A stretch of DNA of 64,000 nucleotides, from positions 85,453,156 to 85,517,155 of the forward strand of contig NC_133532.1 of assembly GCF_048544455.1 (NCBI RefSeq), written 5' to 3'. The position numbers and the translations under genes were made by a program. Each line of letters begins with the position of its first letter. Positions within the stretch are counted from its first letter, which is position 1. The notes beneath the pieces were generated by a model. That model was not told the origin of the DNA, ran no database searches, and worked only from the letters and a program-made list of their open reading frames with translations. This document shows positions 31,862 through 43,235 of the stretch, one piece after another. Source of the DNA: Silene latifolia. Its lineage: Eukaryota > Streptophyta > Magnoliopsida > Caryophyllales > Caryophyllaceae.

Positions 31862-33416
31862 GTCTTCCCCCCTTAAAAATAACTTTGTCCCCGAAGTTCG
31901 ACTCATCCTCCTCTACGACGCAAGGTCAAAGAACCGAGATAATCACCACTGTTTATCCGACACAGGTCAACACGATCGTTTTAGAGAGACCATCCCGCTA
32001 TAAATGTTCATCGAACATCATCATCATCTACCTTAGCATATATTACACAACACAACCTTCTATCAAATCACCAACTTCCTATTAAACCACCAAACACACA
32101 TTGCACACAAGAACCACCAACTCGACTATTGCTTGCACACATCTCCTGTTGTTACTCATACGTGAACCACTACAACTACCAGACTATTCCTCTAACGACT
32201 ACTTGCCCACAACTATCATTCACAGAACACTCAAAACGACAGTTCTATAACAGATATACAACAATATCTCATTCTTTCCACTCTATCACTTCAACCACAC
32301 AACACAATTCTACTCATAGCAACTCTACTACTGCTACCAACATCCAATTCTCATGACAACATAATGAACAATTAATTGAAAATAAAGTCTGACAACGTGC
32401 TATTCTATTCGACAATTATAAACTGCTACTCAACTACTCAATTACACGATAATCCCTACAAAATTATTCAAGCAACCATTTAAAATATTACCAAATATCA
32501 CATAAATACTATAAAATTTCTGTAATTCCATCATTTTCCTTTGCGACATTACTCTTCCCCTCTTAAAAGGAACTTCGTCCCTGAAGTTCACCAACAGCAC
32601 AATTTTACTATCACACAAGCCGTTATATTATCACTCCACATTGACAGTACCAACAAAACATATGCACATTTGTCTCATGTTAGCCACGATACTTTCTTGA
32701 CATTACGTAAATGTGACTCATATCATATACATGTGAAACTATTAGCAAGGTGAACAACACAACTGAACGTTTCATCATCAATTATCAGACATGTCATGAA
32801 TTATTCCCTCATATGACCATGCCAAATATGCAACAAGAATTATAATCGTTGTACATTATGTTATCTGAAGCAATTTGATTTAGCATATGAACTTATATAA
32901 ATAGCACCAAAAATTGTATAAATCGCACGACTATGCGCAACAATATAACTACCGTTGAGACGGAACGATGATATAAGACACCCACAATAGGAAATACTAT
33001 AACAATAACTATCGACATGATGATGCAAACAAGTGTTTAAACAAGGTACGGCTCTTACAGGGTTACTCGATCGAGTTCATGAGGCACTCGATCGAGCTGG
33101 ACTTACTCGATCGAGTTCATCAGTTACTCGATCGAGTAGACTGAGATCAGAATACCCCCCAGATGTCACCCCTGCAGTTACTCGATCGAGTAGCCATAGG
33201 TCAAAAATCCTCTAAGACGCCACCTCATGTCCAAAGTAATATATATACGCGAGTCGGGAACGCTTCCCCGACACCAACATCCTGCATAAACAGTCTGAAA
33301 AGTATCTAAAATACGGCCTTATGGCCGAAATACAAACCAAAGTCTAATAAAAGTACCAAACAAAACAGGTACGATCAACTACAAGTCCATGAAACGATAT
33401 AGAAACAAAAGGAGTA
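31862..33416 (-). other. Family N 3' untranslated region
   Basis: No ORF of note in 1.55 kb. A CTTCCCCCCTTAAAA polypyrimidine block with GTCCCCGAAGTTC lies at 31864-31900, and a second version (CTTCCCCTCTTAAAAGG, GTCCCTGAAGTTC) at 32551-32590, so the polypurine tract is duplicated 690 bp apart. A phased TCGATCGA array lies at 33066-33190. The rest is ACA/TCA-rich. Confidence 0.65.
33066..33190. repeat. Phased TCGATCGA array downstream of the family N ORF
   Basis: Perfect CTCGATCGAG copies start at 33066, 33087, 33106, 33127 and 33181: spacings 21, 19, 21 and 54. Confidence 0.9.
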
Positions 33417-34973
33417 TCATGACTCCATATCCTGCTCATCCATCACCTCGTCTCCACCATCACCTCCAGACGTGCCTGCTCCAGCTTCATCCTGGCCTGC
33501 GACTCCACCAACGGCAGCATCGGCTCCCACCCGCCATGGTGCCAAGCAACCATAGGGGTAACTCATAGGCTCTCCCCAGGTAGACCGCTCCACGCCGAAG
33601 GAATGAAAGACTCCGTTGTCATCCCCAACGCCTCTCCACCACACCGGCTGGGCTGCCTCTGTCCCGATGCCCTGAAGATATGCCATCTCATGGAGGTTCC
33701 GGAGTGTCAAGGTAGCCGACACCCTCTCCATGAGCTCGCTCACTCTCATCTCAGGGCCGAAGAAGGAAGGGTAGCTGGAAAACTGGGGCTGTGAAGGCAC
33801 AGGCTGCTCTGGTTGGGTCTCAGCCATCCTCTCTCTCACCCGTCGTGGTCCCCTCCCCACTCTAGGCTGCCTATCCTCGGGTCTCGACTGATCCCTCTTC
33901 GTCGGCTCAAGCATCACCTCCAAGATAGCCGGGTCAATGAGGTAGAGCTGCCTATCAGGAACCTCCTCCTCATCATCAGAATCGGCAGCCACAACGGCCG
34001 TCGGTAAAGGCTCGGTCATAGGAAGGTGCTCAGGAGCAGGTATCCTCATCCAACTCATCCCCCAAACTCTCCACGCTAACCCATAACCCTCCAAAGTCCT
34101 CAACCACTTCGTGTCGAGAAAGTACTCACAGTCCAAGGTAGGCACCGTTGGGGTCAAAGGTGTATAGGCCAAGGAGGCCTCAAAAGTGGTCAAACGCTCC
34201 GCCAAACATGTGGCAATGGCACCACATCTCAGGAAACGAGTGTCAGAAGAGGCCATCAAGGCTAAGCTAGCACACACTATATCTGGGGCACTGAAGGTGA
34301 CTCTCGGAGCTCGGGTGGGGTTAAGGTACGCCGCAAGCAACATCACCTCGTGTGAGTTAAGCTTACTGACATCTCTCCGCTCATAAAGTAAACAGGTCAA
34401 AGCACGAAGAAAGATCTTCAGGGTGACATGTTGAACATCATTAATCAACATGTTGCTAGAGGTGGGGGCGGGTTTGCCGGTAAAGCAAGGCATAATGATA
34501 CTAGCTCCACACTCGGTCGGGATGTTTCTAAGAGCTCCCGTCACAGGTTTAGCAAGGCCGAGGTTGGTGGCAAACATGTCCATGGTCAAAAGGAAATTGG
34601 TGTTCAAGAGGCGGAACTCGACGGTCTGTTCCACAGCATCATACTTGAAAGAACTCATGAACTCTAGAGTAAGAAAAGCATAGGAGTGTTTCCGAAGACG
34701 GTACAACCCGGTCATGCCCAAGGTCTCAAAAATGTGTCTCACGTCAGTCTCAACTCCTAGGTCGGTCAAGAGAGTAGTATCGATGCAACGGGTAGGTCTC
34801 AGGTGACGTCTCTGTAAAGCAACGAAAGCATCTCTTTGCGTAAAGTCCGCAAAGACAACAGAAGGGTACTCAGGCACCACTGGGACCGTAGGTCCCCCAC
34901 TCCCCTCACCTACCTCAGGCACAGAAGGCCTCCCCCTCTTACTCTGTCTGGTACCAACAGTTGGCCTCGGCAT
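33417..34973 (-). CDS. Family N ORF, Athila ORF1-like protein of unknown function
   Basis: An intact 518-residue ORF. Residues about 45-140 (FADFTQRDAFVALQ, RPTRCIDTTLLTDLGVETDV, LYRLRKHSYAFLTLEFMSSF, FRLLNTNFLLTMDMFATNLGL) resemble the domain found in additional ORFs of Athila-type and related plant gypsy elements (ATHILA ORF-1). The match is from memory and moderate. A central acidic run (DSDDEEEV), a Gln/Pro-rich stretch and a Gly-rich acidic C-terminus follow. It has no zinc knuckle, protease or polymerase motif, so it is neither Gag nor Pol. Copy 2 (46345-46779) encodes the same first ~140 residues with many substitutions. Its retention in an element with no other gene suggests selection during transposition, or youth. 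Function unknown. Confidence 0.7.
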   Translation of the reverse strand: MPRPTVGTRQSKRGRPSVPEVGEGSGGPTVPVVPEYPSVVFADFTQRDAFVALQRRHLRPTRCIDTTLLTDLGVETDVRHIFETLGMTGLYRLRKHSYAFLTLEFMSSFKYDAVEQTVEFRLLNTNFLLTMDMFATNLGLAKPVTGALRNIPTECGASIIMPCFTGKPAPTSSNMLINDVQHVTLKIFLRALTCLLYERRDVSKLNSHEVMLLAAYLNPTRAPRVTFSAPDIVCASLALMASSDTRFLRCGAIATCLAERLTTFEASLAYTPLTPTVPTLDCEYFLDTKWLRTLEGYGLAWRVWGMSWMRIPAPEHLPMTEPLPTAVVAADSDDEEEVPDRQLYLIDPAILEVMLEPTKRDQSRPEDRQPRVGRGPRRVRERMAETQPEQPVPSQPQFSSYPSFFGPEMRVSELMERVSATLTLRNLHEMAYLQGIGTEAAQPVWWRGVGDDNGVFHSFGVERSTWGEPMSYPYGCLAPWRVGADAAVGGVAGQDEAGAGTSGGDGGDEVMDEQDMES

Positions 34974-36906
34974 CTGTTTTCAACACATATCTTAGATACA
35001 CAAACAACAATTTCTTAAAAACATATAAACTTTCAGATATATAGACATGGAAAAAGAACTTCTATGTACACACTTTCACCAAACAATCCAAAATTTCAAG
35101 TATCCAACTTCCAAATTCTCATCAGACGGTCTCACAGCTACAAGGTTTTGAAGGATTTAACCTTAATTAACACATCAACTTGACGCTATAAGGCATTAAA
35201 CTTTCAAAATAAACAAGCAAGTTTCAGCAAGGATGTGGGACGAATTTCAGTTTGGGGCACTTTTAAGACGGAGTTTTAAGGCAAAACTTTGGGCAAAATT
35301 CATCAAAATCAACACTAAACATGATACCCATAACATGCATTACTCAATTTTTCCCTTTTCATATGCAAAAGACAATCAAAAATCAATTTAAACCTCCAAA
35401 CCCTAGAAAATTCGGTGCATATAAACCCCTAATTTGATTCGATTTTTGTATTTCTATCATTAATACTTAACCAATTAAAACAATTAGATCATGTTACAAC
35501 AATTACAAGCAAGATTTCACACATATAAATTGAATTTTTCAGCAAATACCAACTATTTTACATGTTTTTAATCAATTAAAACATAGATAAGGATGAATAT
35601 TCTTACCTTGAATGATTAGCAAGTAGAGAGGACGAATTAAGCAAGGAAAACACCAAGATTCAAGCACCAAAACACAAGGATTGAGAGCAAATAGAAAGAT
35701 ATAGAGGATGTTAGGGTTTATGAATGAAGAAGAATAAGAAAGAGAATTGAGAAGAAGGGATATAAATCCCGCATAAATCCGGATACCGTTCACTTACTCG
35801 ATCGACTAAGTAAGTTACTCGATCGAGTGGCCTCTACTCAATCGAGTTGGAGCTACTCGATCGAGTTTTCGCTGATATTTCCAGCTTTTTCGATCTTATA
35901 ACTCCTCAACTAGATCGAATGAGGTCTACTTAATGGAGTAGATACTCGTGCTCGGTCGGGCAAGATTAAGATAAGGTCAATAGTTACGAGTTTGGTTAAC
36001 GGTTCCCGCAAAACAACCACTCGTGTCGATTCCAAAATGAATTTGGAAGTTGTTACAAATTATTATATTCATTCACAACACACTATTACAACTCAAATGT
36101 AACTCGACGTTTTCATCCAAACATGATACATATTATTTCATTCTATAATATTTACGATGCAAAACGGTTTACCACACTATTAGCTTATTCACGCATGCAT
36201 AATACACATTATTTCACTTCTAATCATGCATTTGCAACTTCAATAATCCAACTTATACTAATATTACTCTAAGCATTCATCTAACATTAAACCATCATTT
36301 GTCATCCGAGTTTGTTAACAATTCAATCATGTCACAACAAATTATCAACTAAATTATTCAACTTAACTATGCCATATTATAAAAGTACTCCACAATTCAT
36401 CCTTCATACTTTCCAGTCACTACTTGACAAACATTATAACTAATTCAAAACTTACTACTTACTATCATCACCACATGCAAGACTCACAATTCCTTTATAA
36501 CTAATACGCATAGAAAGAGTTAGAACGCATCATAACCACCACATTACTCAACATTATCAGGTACTAATAACACTTCCCTACTTCTACTACATCCACCCAC
36601 ACTTCTACTCAACCATAACCATACGCAGTTCATCATCACAATTACACAAGTTAAACATTACTAGAAACTCCTTCACAGATATTCCTAACTGAACCATCAT
36701 ACACTCTAAGCACATAATTCCCGACTCAATATTCCCTTAACCGGTGACTGGCTCAAGCATAATGGGGCCATGATTTTGAAATGAGGGCGCCTACTCACCC
36801 AAAATCAAGCATCGGCTGGGGCTCCCAATATACATACACCAGATTCATTTTATTAGACTCACTACGTTCGTTAGGCTCATTTGTTACTGGTTCCAAAATC
36901 GTCGTT
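34974..36906 (-). other. Family N 5' leader
   Basis: A 1.9-kb leader between primer site and ORF with no supported gene. It has a phased palindrome array at 35797-35865 and long CAT/ACA-rich stretches. Confidence 0.65.
35797..35865. repeat. Phased TCGATCGA array in the family N leader
   Basis: Copies start at 35797 (CTCGATCGAC), 35818, 35837 (CTCAATCGAG) and 35856: spacings 21, 19, 19. Diverged copies may continue to about 35950. Confidence 0.88.
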
Positions 36907-36916
36907 CTGATACCAC
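36907..36916 (-). other. Family N copy 1 primer binding site
   Basis: The minus strand reads TGGTATCAGA, complementary to initiator tRNA-Met, three bases inside the 5' LTR at 36920. Confidence 0.92.
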
Positions 36917-36919
36917 TTT

Positions 36920-38242
36920 GTAACACCCCCATATACCAAGGAGCCTTAATAAGACATTCGCTAGAATATAAGGGCATTACCATCTCGGTTGCCCGAGGAC
37001 AGTAATAATCAAATGTCGATAAAAGAACGTTTAAGTTATATTATAAGTGATTTACAACAACAGACGATATGAAAAGGTACAACTCAACACCACTATCTAC
37101 TATGTGAACTACTTCTGTCGTGACTCGTGATAAACTCGTCCCTCCAAGCACCCAGCTATGATCCAAACGACAACCTGCTAAGACTGACTGCTCACCATAG
37201 TGGATCACGGCAGACACAACAGAAACAAACAATAAAACAAAACCACACAAGGTCAGTAACTGAAGTAACAGACATACAAAACAGACACAACACAAGTACA
37301 ACATCACACACACACCACACCTCCTCCATCCACCATTTCTGACTGCCTAAAGGTCCAGTCCTGCTAGTGGGGTACCGCAGCCATTCCCACCTAAGCCCCG
37401 CTCATCTATCCGAGCGATAAACCCATGTTCCTTAATGTGCACATCCCCTCCCGTGGCGGGTTCCACGGAGGGCGAACTATGGGCGTGAAGCCACTCCCAC
37501 AAGTTACTCCACTCAGCCGAGGGCGCACCTCGAGAACCATAGACAAACAATCACAATCAGCTATACAAAAACGAACACAAACTACTATACCAACACAGCA
37601 TTAACAACTACCACAACCAATTAGCAATACTGACTCTACACCAACCAAACAACATCAACAGCCACTCTAGAAAATCAACAGTACTGAGTAGGCGAACCTA
37701 CTTTTAGCAAACCGCAGCGATTCCGCGTCCGATCACAAGATATCAACCAACCATGAAAATCACCTATACAATCAATACAACCACCTATTACTACCACTAC
37801 AAACCTAACTGAAAACAATGATGACGATGATGATGACGATAACATACCTATACGCAGTAATCCGGCATCAAGACCGCTACCCGACTCAAGCATCCCATCC
37901 CCATGGTGTAAGCATCCTCAAGGACCTCAAGGAAAGGGGTTATGGTGAAGGAGAAAGGAGGTGACAGCATCTAGGTTTAGGAAAAAGAAGTGGGGAAATG
38001 ATTAGGGATTTCACGATATACGATTTATAACTCCCCGCTGTAAACCCGTTACTCGATCGAGTGAGCTCTACTCGATCGAGCTACCAAACTACTCGATCGA
38101 GTAGCCTCATCTAGATCAAGTAACATACAAACTATAGCCCACTACGTCACAAGTCATCACTCGTAAAGCTTCCTAAGGTCAAGATCGGTGTCTAAGGTCA
38201 GTCAACGATGGTCAACGGGTCCCTAAAAGGACGGGTATTACA
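36920..38242 (-). repeat. Family N copy 1, 5' LTR
   Basis: 1323 bp, followed by ATAAT. It holds the GNRA-type hairpin at 36984-36997, a phased palindrome array at 38052-38120 and a short (GAT)n-like tract near 37818-37842. Confidence 0.9.
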
Positions 38243-38247
38243 ATAAT

Positions 38248-39016
38248 ACTCTCTCTACACTGAGCTCCTTTATGCCCCACCTTCCCACATTTAATACAAT
38301 ATTTGAAAATTTCCTCATACTTAAATTGGACCCATAATAAATATCCCCCCTCAATTGCCAGGAAAAAACCAGGCATCAAAGGTTCATTCAACTTTAGACA
38401 CACACGTAGTCTTAGGTAGTCATTCTTAGGTAGCACTTCAAAGGGTTCCACATAGTAGTGATGACTTAGTTGCTTACCTGCAACGTGTGCCACATGCAAG
38501 TTTAGACATTCAAATGGTGGACCACAGACACGAACCCATAATTCAGCGAAAGGAATCCTGGTGGTCCTTGGAACCGTATCAGGATACCATCTCGCCAGCA
38601 CCATTAGAGCCCCATCAATGGTCACAGTTGACCTTGCAAGCAGCCCCTCCAGATCCCCAACATCCTCACAATGGAAGACGTAAATCTCCCCCATCCTGAA
38701 GACAGTAATTCTACCATTTGTACTCCACTTTCTCCTGATTAAGTTGTTAATCAGATCATCTTCAAAGAGTCGATAGTCCACCAAAAAACCCAGCTCAGCG
38801 GCCCAAAAACTCCCTTGACCTAGGGAACCTCCATAGGTTTGCATGCAAAGGGTTCGATGGATTAAACTCGGCGTTTGGATGAGGTTGATGGAAGTTTTGG
38901 TGGTTGTAAAAGTTATCATGAACATCAGCCCCTTCTCCCGCCCCATGGTGATGACCATCAGCCCCATCCCCCACACCTCCATTATCAAACCGACCAAACT
39001 GTCTTTTAAACTCCAT
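38248..39016 (-). pseudogene. LINE ORF1, N-terminal segment with zinc knuckle
   Basis: The likely start is the ATG at 39016 (MEFKRQFGRFDNGG), a Gly/His/Asn-rich start followed after a frameshift near 38800 by a DUF4283-like region (LGFLVDYRLFEDDLINNLIRR, FRMGEIYVFHCEDVGDLEGLL, LARWYPDTVPRTT, FAELWVRVCGPPFECLN) and a CCHC knuckle, CIKCGKVGHKGAQC. This order is typical of plant L1 ORF1, an RNA-binding chaperone. The frame is then cut by the family N insertion at 38247. Confidence 0.85.
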
Positions 39017-39547
39017 TTTTTAGGAGAGAAAATCAAGAGAAACAAAAGGTTGTTTTTTATATGAATATCATACTTTTTAAGTAAATATTATTGTGAATAA
39101 CTTGCTGGTTTGAACTTGGCCATTCTGAATCGCTTTTATAGGCAAAACCCACAAGCTGTAATCATCTAACAACACATAGAGGATTGTAAACGTTTCAATG
39201 TCCCTGTAAGAAATACGAAGGGATTGGTTAAAAAAACCTCGAGCCTTAAAAAACTGCAGAAGTCCAATTAACTGCTCTGCAATAAAATGATTAGTGATAT
39301 TAATGCAAGAATTAGACGATAAAGAATTGGAATATTGTTGGTTTATCAAAAGCAGAAGTCTAGGGTTTGCAAACGCCCAATTAATTTGTTGGAGAATTTG
39401 CAGGTTTAGATTTGATTAAGATAGTTGATAGTGTTTTGGAAAATATTTTGGATAAACAGTAGGCTTAGGAATAGCACGTGCTCTCTTAGAAAAGAGAGAA
39501 AAGCCCACTCTAGAAATTAGAGAGAGAAAGTTTACAAAAACCAGAAA
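39017..39547 (-). other. LINE 5' UTR
   Basis: 531 bp between the target duplication and the ORF1 start. In element sense it opens with CTTTCTCTCTCTAATTTCTAG, a CT-rich start also seen at about 42985 (CTTTCTCTCTCTAAAAACTA). Confidence 0.7.
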
Positions 39548-39743
39548 GTGAGACACTAGTACTTAATAGACTAAGATCTTAAAAATTGGTTATACTTTAT
39601 CTTTTTTACTATTAATCATTACATGTTCTCTTTTAAGTCCCTTAACTAAATCTGCGTGCATTTTATTTTGGAAAATAAACTGCTTAGAATTACACTTATT
39701 TGAAGGGTTTCTTTGTTTCATCTTCATCTATTTTTATCATTTA

Positions 39744-39997
39744 CTCCCTCCACACACCTATTTTCACCCCATTTATTTTTGGGAGGTCAAAGTTTCCGAA
39801 CTTTGACCGTAAATAAGTTGGTAAATAAAAATTATTGGATTATAAAACAAAAACATTCACACTTATTTTCATGACATCTTTCACGAATAAAAAATTCAAG
39901 AAAAGAAGTAACATATAAACGTTGAAAATTACAGTTAAAGTGTCATTTTGGAGACCGCAATAAAGTAAATGGGGTGAAAATAGGTGTACGGAGGGAG
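39744..39997. mobile_element. Stowaway-like MITE
   Basis: 254 bp flanked by TA (39742-39743, 39998-39999). The terminal inverted repeats are about 34 bp: CTCCCTCCACACACCTATTT against AAATAGGTGTACGGAGGGAG, extending through TTCACCCCATTTA. No coding capacity. It is not the same family as the MITE at 19225 beyond the CTCCCTCC end. Confidence 0.9.
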
Positions 39998-40169
39998 TAA
40001 TAAAATATTGGTTGGAAGACAAAACTCATAAATTCATTTCATTCTCATAATGGAGTTATTAAAGGTAGTCTTTTTTTTTAAATTGCAGCATTTATTATTC
40101 ATATAAATATGAGTCTCGTCCAATAAAGTGGTATTATTTGACACCAAAGAGACACGAATAAGATAGAGA
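39998..40169. other. Spacer between MITE and truncated LINE
   Basis: 170 bp, AT-rich, no feature seen. 39564-39743 on the other side of the MITE is likewise featureless. Confidence 0.4.
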
Positions 40170-42780
40170 TTCGACAATTTTATGAACAGTGAAATTAACT
40201 ATTTATGTGATGATATTATTGGGGATTTTCAAATTGCTTTTGTTTCGGGACGGCTTATTACTGAGAATACACTTCTTGCTCATGAAGCTATTCATTCTAT
40301 TAACTCTCATAGAAGTGGTGCACATGGTATATTTGCTTTTAAGGCTGATATGAGTAAGGCCTATGATAGGGTTACTTAGGCTTTCCTTTTGGCTACTCTT
40401 CGAGGTTTTGGGTTCCCTGAGAAGTTGGTGCTTCTTATTATAGGTTGTGTTACCACTGTTTCTTATGAGGTTTTGGTTAAAGGAACGCCGCTTCAGAACT
40501 TTAAGCCCAGATGTGGACTTCGTCAGGGAGATCCATTTTCACCATTCTTGTTCATCCTTTGTATGGAGGTGTTGTCTTGTATTGTCAGGAATGCTCAATT
40601 GTCTAGCTCTTTGGAGGGTATTAAGTTGTGTAGGGACGCCCCTCCTTTAACTCATCTGTTTTTTTGCTGATGACTCTATCTTTTTCCTTCAGGTTAAGAA
40701 TAATGCATGTTCTTAACTACGATATATTCTGAAACGGTTTTGTCTTGCTTTGGGGCAAGTTGTGAATGAGGATAAATCAGGCATTATTTTCAGTCCTAGC
40801 ACTAGACTGGTAGATTCTAGGAGATGCCTTAGAATGTTAAAAATCAAGAAAAATAAAGGAATTAGAAAGTATTTGGGGATCGACTGATTTCCAAGGCTCT
40901 AAGAAGGAGATTTTTAGAGATCTTGTTGACAAGGTGTCTAGGCGTGTTTCATCCTGGAATGGTATCTTCCTCTCTCCGGCAGGTCATTTAACTTTAACTT
41001 CCTCTGTCCTATCAAATATCTCTAATTTATTCCTATCGGTTTTAAGATACCGGTAAGTGTGGCTAATAGAATTAACACTATTTTGACACATTTTTGGTGG
41101 GCTGGATATAAATTAAAGGAAGGGATTCATTTGTGTAATAAGGCTGTTCTTAGCCTCCCAAATGATTGTAAGGGTCTTGGTATTAGAAATATTGGATGCT
41201 TGAACCATGCGCTCTTTACTAAACTTGGGTGGAGATTACTTTCGAGTGATAATTCGTTGTTTAGGCCGGTTTTTAAAAGAAAAATCTTTAGAGAGGTGGT
41301 TTGGTGCGATGATTCTTGGGTGTACAAGGGCTCTAACTAGTCTTGGGGGTGTAGGAGCATCATTGACGGTTTGTACCTGCTACGGCAAAACTTTGGTTGA
41401 AGCCTGGCATTCATTCTAATCTTAATGTGTGGACTAATGACTGGGTTGACGGGTGTAGATTGGATGCCAATCCACTACTCGTCGATGCTAACAATTATGC
41501 GTTTATCAATTTACGGGTGCGAGACCTTATTTCGACTGCGGGGTCTTGGAATGTGGCTTTAGTTAAAGAGGTTACTTATGAGGTGTGATGGCCGTGAATC
41601 CTTGCCATCCCTATTTTGGAGTCTCTGTATGAGGATTCCATCTTTTGAAAGAATACGACTACCGGAGATTACACGGTAAAAAGTGGGTATGGGGTGACTT
41701 TTGAGGCTTACTTTAAGAAAATATGTACTAATACTGATCTTTCGAGAGTTAAGGTCTTTAGTAATGGTTTTTTTAGGAAAATACTATGGAAAATTCCAGG
41801 ACCACGGGTTTGGAAGCTCTTGCTTTAAAGAATTCTTACTAACTCTCTTTTTGTTGGATCAGAATTCTTAAGAAAGAATATTGATGTAAAGCCGTTTTGT
41901 TCTTTCTGTGGTTAGGATGGGAGTTGTATTGAAACTACTACACATTTTTTCAGGTACTGTAGTTTGGTTTCAAGGATTTGGGCGAGCTCTTTTCTTAGTA
42001 TCAATACATCACTTTATGCGTCCATTGGTCTTGAGGATTGGATTGTAAATTGTTTGAATTATCTGTGTTTGCAGGATGACTGATTCTAAACTAATCTCTT
42101 TTGTTTCGGTCATCTGGTGTATCTGGGTCTGGAGAAATTTAATCATCTTTAAAGGGTTGGACTTTTCTGTTAATGGTTTCTACAATATGTACTCCTCGGT
42201 TGTTGCTTCTACTATTCAGGCGTTTGATTTGGTTAACGAGAAGGAATCTGATTCCCTTACTAGGTCTCTTGCTTTGGAGGGGATCCTATTAAGCGACTTA
42301 AGAATGGTCATCCTTTTTTCCTGATTGGCAATGGGAGGGGTTGTTGCCCTATCCACATCAAGATTGATGCTTTTTGGTTGACTACTCTTGCGGCTTCTAT
42401 GGGTTGGATCGTCTATGATAATATTGGGAGTGTTATGTTTCACGGTGTATCCAGATTCCATGTGGAATCTGTTACACAAGCTGAAGGACGAAGCCTTCAT
42501 AAAGTGATTGCTTGGGCGCAGACACAAGGTTTTCTACATGTAGAAAATTCAACGGATTGTCTACAACTTTTGATGCAAGTTGCAGGTCTAGCTAAGAAGC
42601 ACCATTTCCTAACTAAAGTGATTAGCGATATTGAAATGTTTTTGCCTTTTTTTCATTGTCTAAGTTGTAATTTTATTCCTAGAACTCTTAATAAATGTGT
42701 TCGTGGTCTAGCTAAAAGGGACATGAGAATGTAATTATTTGGTTTTACTAATGCCAAAAAACAAAAAACAAAAAAAACTA
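40170..42780 (+). mobile_element. 5'-truncated L1-type LINE
   Basis: It begins inside the RT domain and ends in an A-rich tail (ACAAAAAACAAAAAAAAC, about 42758-42778). ORF1, endonuclease and the first RT blocks are missing, the usual result of incomplete reverse transcription. Protein blocks resemble the LINE at 20866-39547 but differ at many residues, so it is a separate lineage member. The 5' boundary is approximate and no target duplication was found. Confidence 0.85.
40182..42734 (+). pseudogene. LINE ORF2 remnant: RT, zf-RVT and RNase H
   Basis: Frames along the plus strand carry FVSGRLITENTLLAHEAIHS and FAFKADMSKAYDRVT (40182-40379), CGLRQGDPFSPFLFILCMEV (40389-40670), an FADDSIFFLQ catalytic motif shifted by one extra T near 40665, FWWAGYKLKEGIHLC and LGIRNIGCLNHALFTKLGW (41059-41340), a zf-RVT-like stretch (41700-42070) and RNase H (WIVYDNIGS, SVTQAEGRSLHKVIAWA, ENSTDCLQLLMQ, FIPRTLNKCVRGLAK; 42378-42734). 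At least six stops or shifts interrupt it. Confidence 0.87.
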
Positions 42781-43235
42781 TTTATTGATCCTTACTTAGC
42801 ACAATAAACAAAAGTATAATCATAAGTCGAATCCTAGAAAATAACGAAATTTCTAATGATTCTAAATATGAAATTAAAACAACTAAGAACAATAACTAAA
42901 AAATAAGTAAAGGGGTTTTCAAATGATTTGGTTGCGAATCTTTCGTGTTTTAATGATTTTAGAAATTTAATTAAATTAAATAACCTTTCTCTCTCTAAAA
43001 ACTAGAGAGAGTTATCTCCGAAACAAAACCCCAAAACCAAAAGAAAACCTAATCTCACTGCAACTCTGTAGCTGCTTCCTACCCATCTTACGTCCTGGTT
43101 CTGACGACCTTCGCTGGAGATGCGGCTGTAAATTGGCCCATCTCCGGCGATCCGATACCCCGTCATCTTTTAATCCGTTTCCAATCTGTCCGTTTGTCAT
43201 TCGAGGACGGGGATCCTTTTCCCTCTGGCCTCTGG
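42781..43235 (+). other. Unclassified flank, possible LINE 5' end
   Basis: After an AT-rich part, a CT-rich start (CTTTCTCTCTCTAAAAACTA at about 42985) leads into GC-richer sequence up to the TCTGG duplication (43231-43235) of family N copy 2. It continues at 47260. Its start resembles the 5' end of the LINE at 39547. No coding sequence recognised. Confidence 0.35.

Larger units (their letters stand above)
30875..38242 (-). mobile_element. Non-autonomous LTR retrotransposon with a single long ORF (family N, copy 1)
   Basis: 7368 bp with TGTAACACC...GGTATTACA termini, a primer site beside the right LTR, a polypurine tract beside the left LTR and a perfect ATAAT target duplication (30870-30874 and 38243-38247). 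It has no Gag, protease, RT, RNase H or integrase; its only long ORF is the 518-codon frame at 33417-34973. A second, deleted copy is at 43236-47254. Such elements depend on another element for all enzymes. LTR ends and the CTTCGTCCC-GAAGTTC motif beside the polypurine tract resemble chromovirus-type gypsy elements, the likely helpers (inference). Confidence 0.9.
20866..39547 (-). mobile_element. Full-length L1-type LINE split by two nested LTR elements
   Basis: Both ends are defined by a perfect 16-bp target duplication GTGAGACACTAGTACT at 20850-20865 and 39548-39563. On the minus strand the element runs from a 5' UTR (39017-39547) through ORF1 and ORF2 to a poly(A) tail (the T run at 20867-20879 on the plus strand). 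Removing the gypsy insertion (25914-30447) and the non-autonomous insertion (30875-38242) plus one duplication each leaves about 6.8 kb, a normal plant L1 size. ORF1 and ORF2 overlap by ATGA. The coding region carries a nonsense codon, frameshifts and a deletion between endonuclease and RT. It is the oldest layer of this nest. Confidence 0.93.
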
